Positions 14,122-26,300 of a stretch of 64,000 nt of DNA are shown here, one piece after another. The first letter of the stretch is position 1; every line of letters begins with the position of its first letter. A program made the position numbers and the translations under genes. The notes under the pieces are model-generated. The model saw only the letters and a program-made list of their open reading frames with translations. It ran no database searches and was not told the origin of the DNA. The stretch comes from Callaeas wilsoni (Eukaryota > Chordata > Aves > Passeriformes > Callaeidae): contig VWPU01011850.1 of the NCBI GenBank assembly GCA_013398955.1, positions 186,001 through 250,000 on the forward strand, given 5' to 3'.

Positions 14122-14465
14122 AATCATACAATCATTTAAGTTGGAAGAGACCTCCAAGATCATCAAGTCCAACCATTAACCCAGCATTGCCAAGCCCACC
14201 ACTAAACCATGTCCCTCAGAGCCACATCTACATGTCTGTTAAATCTCTGCAGGGACGGTGACTCCACCACTGCCCTGGGCAGCCTGATCCAGTGATTGAC
14301 AATCCTCTCTGTGAAAAAATTTTTCCTAACATCCAATCTAAACTGCCCTAGGTGCAGCTTGAGGCCTTTTCCCCTTGTCCTGTCACTTGTTACCTGGGAG
14401 AAGAGATCGAATCCCACCTGGCTCCAACCTCCTGCCACGGAGTTGTAGAGAGCAAGGAAAGTGAG
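14122..14465 (-). mobile_element. CR1 LINE 3' end, antisense
   Basis: The plus strand reads AATCATACAATCATTTAAGT, then CATCAAGTCCAACCATTAAC, GCCAAGCCCACCACTAAACC, and a TTTTTCCTAACATCCAATC block, and ends in GAGTTGTAGAGAGCAAGGAA. It is among the best preserved copies in the window. Confidence 0.95.
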
Positions 14466-17345
14466 GCTGTTTCTCTCCTTCTGCCACCCGAGGTAGCACT
14501 ACATTGGTGCTAAGCCTATGGTTTGGAAGCACGAACAATATGCCATTGTCACAATGAGATCTGCAAAACCACTTCAAGCAACTGTTTGTAAATCCATTTG
14601 GATTTCCAAGTCCAAACATTTGTAAATCCATTCCCACCAACTGGGAATATATGAGTCAGTGACTATCTGACAAATCTCCACAGTTATACAGGAAGGCATA
14701 AAGACATCATCCTTTTTTAAATCAATATTTTTAATCAAAATTTCCTGAAGTAAATGAGTAAAAGAAAGATTTTATAAAAGAACCTACCTAAGTACTTAAC
14801 TCTGCCTTCCACTGTCCCCAATTCTGAATGAAGGAGCAGGACACAAAATGGTCCTTTTATTAACAATGACTGACAGGTCAAGTTATACTCTTATATCACT
14901 TCACCATCTTATTTTAAAAAATCCATATCCCACTTTGCATAACATTAGAAAATTATTTTCATTTATACATAATTGAGTAAACTTTGAATACTTACCTCTT
15001 TATTTTTATTTCTCTCCTTTTCTTCACTAGCTCACTGGGCATCATAGAAATGTACAGGCATGGGCCATCTTCATTTGTTTGCAGAATGCTTCAGACTTAG
15101 GGATTAATTAATTCAAAAGAACAGAGTACATTGAGTTCTTGGGGAGCGGGATATAACTACTGCATTTGAAGTTCTCCAAGAAGAATGTTAAAGTGGCAAT
15201 TTTTTGGAGTTAATGTCTTTTCCTGCTGCTCATTCTGGCTGGAGGCACCCTCTTGTCTTTCCTGACTAGCATTCATCTATTCCTTACTGAAACACAGGAG
15301 ATAAAGGAGTTGCCTCCTGTGAGACCGGGTGGGGAAGGAGCTGTGGTCCACAGGTGATGCAGGGAAACACAAAAGACTTGGAATGCTCATTTTCCTAAGG
15401 ATTTCGCTTAATCAAATTATCACCAAACTGCAAGCCATTCCTAACCACTAATTACCCACTGCCTGGAAACTATTTTGAACAAATGTAAATGTACAAAATC
15501 TGGTTGATGATAGCCTTGAAATGTAGATCCTGGGAAGCCTGTGAACTTTAACAACTGTGGAGAAACAAAACCAGAGTTTCTTTTCATAACTTTGATCCTA
15601 TTCTAGGGGCAATACACAGGCACACTTAACGGATCTTTCTTTCCTCTCTATTTTCTTGCCAAGGATGCTCTTTGGAAACAGGGCTGTAGCTACTCCATAC
15701 AGTTTATCCTCCAGAATGTATCAGATGTTATTTAAATAAATGCATGCTAGAACTTTTCTACAGTGCCTCCTGGTAAACTGCAGCCATGAAGGAAGAGCCT
15801 ATGTTCAGACTGAAGGGGCCAAAAAAAGCTGAACTGAAGCCAAACAGAACAATTCAGTCTCATTCTACAATACCAGACTCGGCATGGTGATGTTACAGAT
15901 TAAATACTTAGAAGAAGGACTTCTTCTCCTTCTCCTTCAAACCTCACAGGAATTACTTGTCACTGTGTATTGCAACACAGCAGTGCCACAGCTGAATCAA
16001 CGACCCAGGCGTGGAATGAGGCGAAACAACCCCACAGATACCCTCAAGCATTCCATGGCCCAATGGACACATGAAGGTAGAACTAATTCCCTTAAAAGCC
16101 ATGGAGATTTTATTTTACGTTTTCCCATACTGAGTTTTTAATCTGAAGGTCCTTATGGCCCTTTGCAGATTGAAATCATCAGTTTGTTTTCTGTAGACCA
16201 AAGTTCAAACCCTGATGGAGGTTCACATTCTCCATGTAGCCATTTAGTCCCTACAGTCTCCATCACAAAATTTCTGCTCATAAGCAAGACCCAAAGCTCA
16301 GGAATTCAGTGAAAGAGAGGATGGAAGAATGATGCAGCTCCTCAGCTGCCTACCTTACGACCGGGTCTTGAAATTATAATTGCCCAGAAATAAAGGTTAT
16401 GCGGATTCAGAGGATAAGCAGGACAAAACCACGACACAGGCAAGCTGCATCCATTCATCAGTAAAGCAAAAGCAAATACGGATGGAACGGGAGGTTTTTT
16501 CCTGAGATCCTGTTTGGAATCTGCTTTTTCTTCCAGGGTCAACAAAACCTCCAGTTTCAAACTTTTGCATATATGCTTTAAGAACTAGCAGGCTGTGAGG
16601 TCTTGCTGAAGACAGCGCGTGTTTTCTCAAGCAACATATACAACAAAAAGTCATGGGGATTTTTTCTACCCTTCCCTCCTTATAAACACAAAGCAGTCAC
16701 ATAGAGCTTTTCAATTTTCCAGCACACCATAAGCAAGAAGGAATGAAACCCCTGACAGATGGCTTTGAGGTAGCACCCCCACTTTGCAATTGGATAAAAT
16801 GATCTTCCTCATGTCATAGATGTTGGACTGGGGAAGGTCACAGGCTTCCTTGCTCTTCCAGCTGCACTTGGTCTCCTCCTCAGGTTCAGAGTGGTCCTGT
16901 GGGGCACATTAGGTCCCAAGAAGCCACTGAGACAGGGATATAATTTAGCGTGCTTGCGTCAAGCTGTGCTTTTTTGAAATAATTGTAGGCTGTCCAGGAG
17001 ACATGAAAAGGCAATGTAGGAACTTTCACATCCACTTCACAAGCTTGCTTCTCTTTAGTAGGTGGTTTTCCTCATATCTTTGCCTGCATTCCTGTATTTC
17101 ACAAAAAATACCCTCTTTCCTCCCTAGGTCAAGTTTTCTTTTGCTGGTTGCTGTATGCTTTCACTTCATCTCTGAGCTGATTCACACTATGTGATCTCTG
17201 CCATGAGGGGAAAGAATCAAAGGTCAAGAAAGCTCTAGTGGTGTTTCTGTAGCAGCGAGTTCTGTAGTAATGAACATTTCAGGTTCTGGAATTTTATAAT
17301 CTATGCTATTACACACCTCTCTCACAAGATTTGTGCTCTAGTATT
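14466..17345. other. no gene seen; unique AT-rich DNA
   Basis: AT-rich sequence with no mobile element, tandem repeat or coding exon recognised. Confidence 0.55.
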
Positions 17346-17520
17346 GTACCAGGCTGCCAAGGGAATTAGTGGAATTGCCAATGCCTGGAAGTATTCAAAA
17401 AGTGTATAGATGTGGTGCTAAGGGACATGGATAAGTGGTGAACACAGTAGTGTTGGGTTAATGGTTGGACTTGATGAAACTTGAGGTCTTTCCCAACCCT
17501 ACATTTCCATGATTCTGTGA
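17346..17520 (+). mobile_element. CR1 LINE 3' end, sense, short
   Basis: Sense-order blocks are ACCAGGCTGCCAAGGGAAT, GCTAAGGGACATGGATAAGT, GGTTAATGGTTGGACTTGA and a CCATGATTCTGTGATT tail. Only the terminal 175 bp remain, and the many mismatches point to moderate age. Confidence 0.88.
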
Positions 17521-20192
17521 TTTTAGTCCAAGCCTACTGGTAGCCACCAGATAAGGCTCAGGAACCTGCATGTGTCAAGTGCATGGGAAAGGTGAACCAC
17601 TGGAGCACTCAATGTCCTCAGACACAGGTGCTTCAACCTTCCTAAAATTTCCCTCCAACATCCACTGTGGCCACCAGACATCAGCACTTTGTCCTAAGCA
17701 CCTGCCTCAGAGGGAGAGGTGACAATTCACAGTTATCCATCTCTCCACAAAAGTTTGCAACACATACTCCAGCGCTGGGAACCTACTTGTCTGACTCTGG
17801 AGTCCACTTGGACTACTTTGACAACACCATTTACAATCGCTTTAAAGATAGTTTATATACTCAGGAGGGAGTGAAAGCAACTTAATGTACCTGAGAATTG
17901 GCCCCACAAAATCTCCAACTTTTCTTTAACTGCTATTATCACACAAAATGGGAACAGCAAATGTTTCAGAGAACAAACCGTACCGGTTCAGGGCAAATGG
18001 GTGCACAGACTTTATCATTGTTGCAGTGCCAGGAAAATGAACAAATTTGCCCCCTGGGTTGAAGCTAAAGGAACAAAATTCTTGAGCCCTTCCTAAAATC
18101 ACATGGGTCTGTTTGGCTCGTCTGATGTTGTTCCATGGTGATTCACAAGCATTGCTCTGCCTTGCTGTGTGATGCTTGGCAGCCAGCTGCACAGTGAAAG
18201 CTGTGCAGAGAGCAAACAAGGGCCCTGATGCATACCTTTTTTTTTTCTTGCAAGCAAGCTCCTGCCTCAGAGACAACTCTAGAAAACTACAGGCAAGGTC
18301 CGGACAGAATCAGCAAGTATTTAGTGTTGTTGGAAAATAAAGCCAGATTGCACAGCCTGATAGCCATATGATCCCCTCCTAGCATGCATCACTTCTCTTA
18401 GTAACAACAACAGGCCGTGCCTCACGCACTGCTTTGCAAATAATGATTAAGGTCAAGAATACTTCCCCAGATTGTAGCCTGTCCTTTGCACCTGCAAAAC
18501 CTGAGTTATGGAAAGTTGACTTGAGGCCATGTTTAATAAAAGCCTTACCCATGTGTCACAATAGCAAATCTGAAGCCATCCCACCCAGCAGCGTGACCTG
18601 GAGCACCTATTTTAAGCATTGAGGCATTCAGCAGAGTCAGAAGGAGTCAGGAGCACTGAATTTCTGAGGAGTGACTCAGAACCTGTACTGTACACGTAGG
18701 GTCCAAGGAGACAGGGTGTCTGGGAAGGGCAATTAGGTGTTCCCTCGTGTGCCCAGTGAGGAGCTGCTGAGAGCCAGCCAGCTGGAAACACCAGGGATGT
18801 ATCTGAATAGGCACCTGCCTCCCAGCTTGCTCCTCTCAGAAACTGGCTGACATGGCACAGAAGCCTTTCCTAAATATCAGCTGGAATTTCTCATGAGTGA
18901 TGCATGAGATATTCACCACCTGGCACAGCATCCTCCTGAAGGACAGGTGATGCAGACCCATGCAGGGAAGCACAACCTGAAGGTGGAGATTGGCTTAAAT
19001 ATGACCAGAGTGCCCAAGGTGTACTTCTGTCTCTCTGGGAAGGGTTTCTGCTGCCACTGTTGCTGTCCGTACATGAAACTCGTGTTTTGAAGCAGTTTGT
19101 CAGGAAGCATTAGCATGTCTGGCAGGTCTGCCTAGCTTGGGCTTCTTCAAGTAAGCAAACAGAACGAAGGGAATTCCCAATTTTGCATGTTTAAACAGTA
19201 AGACTGAAAGCTATTTAGAATCCTGCTGACCAAATCTCAGATCTTGCAGGCTCGGTGCGGTTCAAGCCTCCTTAGCAGGCTGAAGAGCACCCTTCTGATT
19301 CCTGAATTGCAGCAGAGGGAGAAAACACAGAGCTCTTCAAGAATAAAAAGGAAGGAAGGAGGACCGGTCACCATCAGGTGATCACTCTCCACTTCCACCT
19401 CCTGCTTGTGGGAGAGAGATAAGGGATCTTCCCTTGTGTTCCCTTATGTGCCCCACTTCGGGCACATCTTTACCCCTTCATTCCTGTGCACACCTGGCAC
19501 CACACACTGCTGTGACATTCATGGCATCATTGCTCCCAGGAGAGCTTTTTGTACTTGCTCTGCAATCCAAATCTACTAAATACACATTAATCTAATGGTA
19601 ACCATTGTATCGAGCCGAGGAAAAGAATTAAGAGACTTCAGATTACAATGAGCCAACTATTCCAAAAATCAGATCACTGTGGATAATAAACAGTGAGAAA
19701 CAACAAAACAGGAGTCAGAGGAATTGGAGTCTTTCGTGGTCACTGATGTAGTAAATCAGCACTGCAGCTTAACACAGACAAATGTAGTGTAAAGTAATAT
19801 ATCTGAGGGAGAGGACTGGACTTGAAAGCACATATTTAAATGTGACATTCATGCAGTACACTAGCCAGGAAAATGAGGCTGATTTCATTAAAGAAAAATA
19901 AATCTCTGAAGACTATACACTCCATGGATACATTAATAAAAAAGAAGGGGAAAAAAAAGTAATCCAAGCATAATTTAGGCTATGTCAGAGGGGAATCACA
20001 GTGACTACTAAAATAAAAGGGGCACAAGATAAATTTTATTAAGTTAGTGAAATAAGTCTGGATGGGAAACTCCAGAAGACTATCTTACAGGTAGTGTGTC
20101 AAGTACCAGTGAGGATTATATGTCAGCTTCAGCTGCTGTCTCCATCCTTAGTACTGGGTCTGATGGCCAAGAAGATAACTCAGATTTAATTA

Positions 20193-20257
20193 GCAAGCTC
20201 CCTGTATATATTTAAGCAAGGTCCCTGTATATATTTAACATAGCACCTGCATATTTA
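20193..20257 (+). repeat. short tandem repeat of a CCTGTATATATTTA unit
   Basis: A 22-nt unit of the form GCAAGSTCCCTGTATATATT plus TA lies at 20193-20214 and again at 20216-20237 with one mismatch. A degenerate third copy, GCACCTGCATATTTA, lies at 20243-20257. Confidence 0.85.
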
Positions 20258-22704
20258 AATTATGGCAACTTCAGATGTTCTCAGCTTTTCACTGTACCAG
20301 CCCCTGTGGAAACAACCCCCACTTCAAGGACAGGCAAAAGAAGAGAGTGGGATCTTTCCATTCTAACGGTCAGCGAAGGAGAACGCTGAATTATCATGGT
20401 CACAGAGGAAATCAGAGGCCAGATCTGTGTTCTTTTCATAACCACGGAACACCTCTGAGAACTCTCCAAAGTGCAGGTACAAAGACGTATTCGCTCCAGT
20501 GAAAACCAGCCTCTGCTGGCGTGGGAGGGGACAGACTGCTCTGTGCTCCTCAGGTTAAGAGCAAACTAACTCTGGCCAAGGGCACTGGAGGGAAACTCCT
20601 CGTTTTTAGCAAAGCCGTGGTTCTGCGTGGGTGCAAATGGCTGCGATGCACTCACAGACTCATCCCCAGTGAACTGCTGGGAACTTCCATCAGGAAGGTG
20701 AGGTCCTAACAGCTTGAGCTGTGATTTCCACCAGTGGCTCTGTGGAAATCAGGTATCTCAGGGTGAACACCACAATGCTGACCTTCCTCAGAGGCCAAAT
20801 TTATTCCCAGCAGAGAAAGAAAACCTCTCACAGTTGCCAGATTAAGCTGATCAAGAACTAACAAGAACTGGAGAAGCAACAGGAGTGGCCTCCTCCGCTC
20901 TGCCTCCAGAGAAAAATCTGTCTTTTATTACAAAATTCCAGCCTGGAGCTTCCTCCCACAGGATAGACCAAGGAGGCCCAGGCTTGTATGAATTAACCAA
21001 AAATAACACTTCCAGGGAGGGAGAGGATGACTGAGGGAATTGCTGATGGGTTACAGAGGCCTCTTACCTCCTTCTCACCAGTTCAAGTCCAGAAGTCAGG
21101 AGGAAGGAGAGAAAGCCTCTGACTTTGAGAAGTTTGCTGCCTTTAGCTGATTTACTGGGAAGCAAGTGACTGCCATGACCACCATCATGTCAGGCAGCCC
21201 CAAGCCAGTGGACAGAAGAACAAAAACTATCCTTCCCATCTACACAATAATCCATTTTAAAGAGCTGTAAGGTGCATGGGGCAAGGATCAGATTGACAGC
21301 AAGCTCCAGGCTCCACCAGCAAGTATGTTTAGAAATAGCCAAAGCAAACAGGATTCTGTTTGGGGAGGGAAGGAGGCGGGCACCTTTTTGGCTGTGTTTG
21401 GGCAGCAGCAGGGATATGGTCTGGTTGATCCTGACCATCGCCACTACACATCCTCATTGCTATGGCAATGTCCCATGAACAGAGCAGGGATCAGCAGCTC
21501 CCTGGAGCAAGGAGGCAGCACTGTCCTCAGGTAGTGGCACTGCATTAGAACAAGGAAAAAAAAGAAATTTGTGCAGGCGAGCTGAAGACTCACTAGAGCG
21601 TGTAAATGTTACCTAAATTTGTGCATCAGCATTTAAATACCACAAGAACTGGAGCTGGAGCTAAGCAAGAGCAAAGCAGATGAACACTGAGTGTCTGATT
21701 CAGCCTGGGGAGATGGGTAAGCACAGGGAGCTGGGAAGCACCCAGAAACTGGGCCAAGGCCACCCCAGATGCTGCTGCTGTTCCCCAGGAGAAGCCTGTG
21801 AGAAACTAAAGCAGATGGCAGCCAACATGCTGGTGGGCAGCAGCACAGAATCCTTGGAGCAACCTCGAGCAGGACAGGGAGCACCACACCAAGCTCAACC
21901 ACTGAAGCAGGAAAAAGCAGCTCAGAGAAAAGGACCACCAGCACCATAAGAAGCCACCAGTGACCGGAGATCTCTCTTGGGGTTCTCAACGGCCATCATG
22001 GGTTTGTGGAGCTGCAGAGGGGTCTGGCTCAGGGATGAGAAGTAGCACAGACCCACTGTTAAAAAGCAGGACTTGTTTGCCCTGCCCTTGTGCAAGATGA
22101 GAAAGGGGGAAGGGAAGCACAGCTCACCCCACCTTCTTGCAGAGCCTTCACAACCCGTGGCCTCTTAGAATGCTGGTGCCCCCACTGCAGTGGAGTGGCT
22201 GCTGAGAGAGGCTTTACTCAAGGTAGCGCTTTGGTGAGGTAATCTAAGACAACAGGATTAAACTGAAAGAGACAATTTATGTTGTGCAACAGGAAATATT
22301 TCCAGACAGTAAAGTCTGTTGGGCTCCAGAGCACTTTCCCAAGGTAAGCAGCAGAACTGGTATGGCCATCCCTTGGCTCATCTGTCAAGGCTACACGAGC
22401 ACTGTGTGGTGAGGAGGACACGCTTGCACAAGGAGAGAGACAGGACAGGGACTTTGGGTTTGCTGCTGTTACAGCAGTTCTGTGTAAAAACAGGGACCCA
22501 GCATTTGCTTACACACAGAACAAGTTTCTATTGACAGAAGAAAAAGCTGAGATGTAGGGCAAGTAAGAAAGCCAAAAAAAAAGCCAGAAGGGTCTTGGTG
22601 GTACTTGAGACCCTTCAGCTCCTGGCATGGTCTCACCCTGAGTAGGTTTCTCTTGTCTTGCTTTCTCCTTTGCAAGTATCAGAAGAAAAAGCAGATATTA
22701 AGGG

Positions 22705-22790
22705 ATTGATTCTTACCTGCCCTTCACTGCTGTAAATCAGAAATAATGTCACTGAAATCAGTGAGGTGATGTCAGCCTAAAATGAAGTGG
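22705..22790 (+). repeat. possible ancient amniote interspersed repeat
   Basis: CTGCTGTAAATCAGAAATAA followed by TGTCACTGAAATCAGTGAGG resembles a widespread old amniote repeat whose core reads 'gtgtaaatcaggagtaactccactgaagtcaatgg'. The similarity is from memory, and the family name is not claimed. Confidence 0.35.
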
Positions 22791-23072
22791 GTTCACATTT
22801 AAATCCAAAAAAATTTAAGGATGAAATTATCATCATTGTCCAACATAGCACACAGAGGTAAAGTTTTAGGATGGTTTAGAAACTGAGTCCCAAAAACTGC
22901 ACTTGAGACAGAGGTTCATGTCTCAACATCTGCATGTATGGGTGGATTTCCAAAGAACTGGAGGTCCTATCCCCCCTTCAAGCACCCAAAGCAGCCCCTG
23001 AAGCACAGCTACCCCTCAGTCACCTTGTACAGGCAATATTCCATTCCTTTCAGAGCTGACTTGCCTGTTGAA

Positions 23073-23126
23073 CTCCTGCGACAATGCCAGTCTGTCACTC
23101 CTGCGACAATGCCAGTCTGTCACTCC
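23073..23126 (+). repeat. 25-bp perfect tandem duplication
   Basis: A 25-bp unit starting CTCCTGCGACAATG and ending CTGTCA occupies 23073-23097, repeats without change at 23098-23122, and is followed by four bases of a third copy. Perfect identity implies a recent event or an assembly artefact. Confidence 0.95.
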
Positions 23127-23613
23127 GTTTCCTTTCACATGGAGAAAACAGAGCACATCTCCAGGTAAATGCCGTTCCTTAGGCTCCTAGGAGGTGCTGG
23201 GAGCAACTCCTGCTACAGTTTCTCTCCTCCCTCTGTTACATGAGCTCGTTACTGTCTTGTCTCTGCTAGTAAACCAACCCCTACCATAGCCCATTCTTCA
23301 GCCCTGAAGCCAATTGGCACCGCCTGCTGCCTACATGTTATTAAACTCTCTTACACTCTGAAACAAGGTGACTACATCCAAACTGCCTTTGGAGTGTCCT
23401 GGCCCTTCCTAAACTCCAGCAACACCCGGGAGTTGTCTCAGACCAAGCCGTGTGTGGTAGCACAGACGAGACCAGCTCACTAGTACATGTACTAGCCAGC
23501 TGTGAGAATACTGAAAGTGAATACTTTTTGATAAATTCTTCAGCAGCACAATACTCAGAAAGAGTCTGGGAGATTGGAAGACCGAAAAAAGGATTTCCTT
23601 CTCAACTCAATTT

Positions 23614-23628
23614 AAAAAAAAAAAAAAA
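23614..23628 (+). repeat. A15 homopolymer
   Basis: Fifteen A in a row, with no recognisable element upstream. Confidence 0.9.
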
Positions 23629-24884
23629 GTGCCTTTCATAGAACAACTATGAAACAAACTTTGAGCTTTTACCTAGAAACTGACTCCAGGCAAAGCTGTC
23701 AGTAAATGTCTCCTGCGTCCCCCACAGCTTATGGCACCAAGACAAGGGGTGCCAAGGCTGTACAGGGAGCTTGAACTTTCCGCAGCCAGAGGAGGAGATG
23801 TGCCTTGGCTGGAGGCAGGGGAGAGGGACTGACGTGCTCAAGGTGAGCCCAAAGTCCCTTTCCTACATATCCATCTTGTAACTTCTTCCACCACTTTCCC
23901 ATTAGAGAAGGGGGGCAGAGAGGACTCTACTGCCAAACCAGCATAAAACGAGAGGGAGTTGAGGGAGCAACATGGATCAAGCAGTGACTAGGAGGTAAAC
24001 ACACTGTACACAAAGCTTTGGGATCATTTTTCCTGGGGCCAACTCCAAGGCTTTTATTGCCCCACTTATAATTAGCTGGTAAATATTGTACATATAATTG
24101 ACCTTTCTAAATGCTGCTGGGTAGCTGGAGGTGTTGGGAGCTGATTCTGCCTGGGAAGAGCTGGGGTTGTGCAGCACCGACTTTATCTGCCGGTGTGTAA
24201 TGCTCTGCAAGCGCTTTTTTCCCTCACTTACTGACACATTGAGATTTACTGCCCTGTGTCAGTGAGTTCAAGAAAGCCTTTTAACTCTGGAAGCTCCAGG
24301 AACCGGCTCCAGCACATGCTTCAGGATTTATCCGTCAGTTTGTTATGCCTTGTTTGTCCAAGAAACAGTCAAGACTGAACGAGTCAGGAATGACAGAAAT
24401 AGTACATGAAGTCACAGTTGCTCCACTTTAAAGCACAAGCATTTGTGTCTTTTTCCTACCAAATATATGTGCGTTCAGCGAGCAAATAAGGCAATGGCTG
24501 AGGAAAGGCAACACAGGCACGATTTTACAGATGCCAGCTGAGTTGTGCCCGCTCCTCCAAGCGAAGGTAACACAGATTTCCACATGTATCAGCTCTTTCT
24601 GCTCAGAAAAGCAATCCCCGGGACTGGACACACTCACAAACCCCGTGAACGCTGCTACAAGCCAGCCCTGGGAAAAACCTGTGAACACTAAACTGAAGCT
24701 GAAAGACAAACACGTAAGAGAAAACGCTGAGCAGCCCCTGCTCCTTCCCTCACCTCCGCTCACTGCCTGCCCGGCTTCTGTACATCCCCGTGCTGCTCTC
24801 CCTCTGTTAAACAGCCCTTTTTTCCGTCACTCACATCAAGCCACCAGCAAAACAGCACCAATGCCAGCCCTCGCAGCTGAGCTG

Positions 24885-25335
24885 TCCTACGGAGTCAGAC
24901 GCACACCGGGCTCCCGTCCTCTCCCGTCCCCCCGCAGCCCCTCGCCCACCCAAACGCCCAGCACCAGCATCCCTCGGCCGCCGCGCCCAAGCCACCTGCA
25001 CGGACAGGACCACGGCGGCGAAGTTTGCGAGAGAAGAATGTTTTTGCTCTCACCGCCTCAGGTTCCCAGCAGCCTGGGAAGTACAGCGAGCTGCGTGGAG
25101 AGAAGAAAGTTGTTCCAGCGTTCGGTTTCTTGGCGTTCCTGGCAGCGGGCTGGGAGCTGAGCCCGTGGGGATAGCAGGAGCAGGAATGCGGCGTGACAGG
25201 CGGGAGGTGAGGTGTGCCCAGCACTGTCACATCCTCCCAAAAGCCGCCGGCCGGGAGGGCGGGCGCCCTGCGCGTCTGCGGGAGGGCTGGAGCGCGGAGC
25301 GAGCGCGGGAGCGAGTGTCGGGGAGGGCAGCAACA
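24885..25335. promoter_or_regulatory. CpG-island-like block, probable TATA-less promoter, gene unknown
   Basis: GC content and CpG density rise sharply against the AT-leaning flanks. I count roughly 17 CpG in the 150 bp from about 24890, and a second dense cluster at about 25242-25322. A GC box GGGCGG lies at 25258-25263, a second at 25411-25416, and a CCAAT motif at 25364-25368. No TATA box is evident. Donor-like sites occur on both strands: AG|GTGAGG at 25205-25212 on plus, just after a short ATG frame at 25186, and GTGAGT on minus at 24834-24829. Direction therefore cannot be decided. A long open frame across this block is explained by base composition and matches no family I recognise. 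It may be the first, perhaps non-coding, exon of a gene or a long non-coding RNA. The lectin gene, if it is transcribed leftward from beyond 64000, would have its main promoter elsewhere. Confidence 0.6.
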
Positions 25336-25396
25336 GGAAATGACACAGAAACTTCACCAGGCTCCAATCCAAACTTGGCCCCTGACATGAAAGAGA

Positions 25397-25421
25397 GGGG
25401 AGGCAATTGGGGGCGGGGGGG
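25397..25421 (+). other. G-run cluster beside the CpG island
   Basis: G-runs at 25397-25400, 25409-25413 and 25415-25421 give four or more GGG blocks within 25 nt, a potential G-quadruplex motif on the plus strand. The 25411-25416 GGGCGG also reads as an Sp1-type box. A second pair of G-runs (G5 at 25517-25521 and G8 at 25525-25532) lies about 100 bp downstream. Confidence 0.6.
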
Positions 25422-25639
25422 AAGAGAAATTTTTCCCCCTCATTAACCAGCGTAAAAATCTGCTGACTGGAAAAAAAAAATCATTGTGACAAGTTTTATT
25501 AAAGCAAGGAATGAAAGGGGGTAAGGGGGGGGATTCCCATCAGAGTTTATTTATTTGAGCAGGAGTGGTACGATGATGTTGAGACACTGAGAGCAAAATG
25601 CCATTTTCAGCAGTTTCCTGGCTTTTCTCAGCTCTCGAA

Positions 25640-25935
25640 TGCTCCAGCGTGTGCCTGAGGGCAGCAGGCAGGAGCAAGGTCCCCCCTGCATCCTGTGGGG
25701 CAGCAGCTGCCCCCAGAGCTCGGGCACTTCTGCCCGGGGTTGCGGGCAGTCGCTCCGGGATGCAGCGCTGCCCGGAGCAGAGGGGATGGCCGGCGCTGCT
25801 GGGGCGCTGTGCCCAGCCTGGAGAGGAGCACACGGCCCCACTCGCCTCGGGGACACGGCAAGCGGCAGCCCAGGCACCCCCGAGACCTCACAACGGCACC
25901 ACTCACAGAAGCAGAACGTCGCGCTGAGCGTGTAG
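25640..25935. promoter_or_regulatory. second GC/CpG-rich block beside the island
   Basis: A further roughly 300-bp GC-rich stretch contains many CpG (for example CCCGGGGTTGCGGGCAGTCG at about 25733-25752). It is separated from the main island by about 300 bp containing G-runs and AT-rich sequence. A CR1 insertion follows directly at 26001. It is plausibly the shore or a second half of one promoter region. Several overlapping open frames on both strands are expected in sequence this poor in A and T, and none resembles a known protein. Confidence 0.45.
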
Positions 25936-26000
25936 CCAAACCTTTGCTTGGATGTATGCAGGAAACTACCTTGATTGAACAAAGTCGGATGGATGCTTCA

Positions 26001-26300
26001 GAATCATAGAGTCATAAAATCATTAAAGTTGGAAAAGACTATAAACATCACCACGTCCAACTAACAACAACATGTTCACCGCTAAACCATATTCCTAACT
26101 ATCACATCTACACAATTTCTGAACACTTCCAAGGATGGTATCTCCACCATGTCCCTGAGCAACTTGTTCCAATGCCTGACCCACCTTCCAGTGAAGAAAT
26201 TTTTCATGATATCCAATCCAATGGATTTTCTAATAGCATTATTCCTAATCTATTTGGATTATTTTCCTAATATCCACTCTAACCTCCCCACAAGGCAAAT
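26001..26300 (-). mobile_element. CR1 LINE 3' end, antisense, with a repeated inner segment
   Basis: The plus strand opens GAATCATAGAGTCATAAAAT, continues through ACATCACCACGTCCAACTAA and TGTTCCAATGCCTGACCCAC, and reaches TTTTCATGATATCCAATCC at about 26219. After about 40 bp of unrelated AT-rich sequence, a second TTTTCCTAATATCCACTCTA segment appears at about 26262. This suggests a small internal duplication or a second nested fragment. Confidence 0.88.

Larger units (their letters stand above)
17521..24884. other. no gene seen; CR1-free stretch leading to the CpG island
   Basis: Over 7 kb there is no recognisable young CR1. Contents are the short tandem repeats at 20193 and 23073, an A15 tract, and a possible old repeat at 22705. 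No coding exon was recognised. Confidence 0.55.

Noticed and set aside
24531..25160. Plus-strand open frame of 209 codons across the CpG-rich block
   Set aside because: Its length is explained by low stop-codon density in GC-rich DNA. The translation is proline- and serine-rich with no domain, and no splice or start context supports it.
25058..25372. Minus-strand frame whose start looks like a signal peptide (WSLVKFLCHFLLL)
   Set aside because: The frame opens with TTG, not ATG. The downstream translation is low-complexity and typical of CpG-island shadows, and no known protein is recognised.
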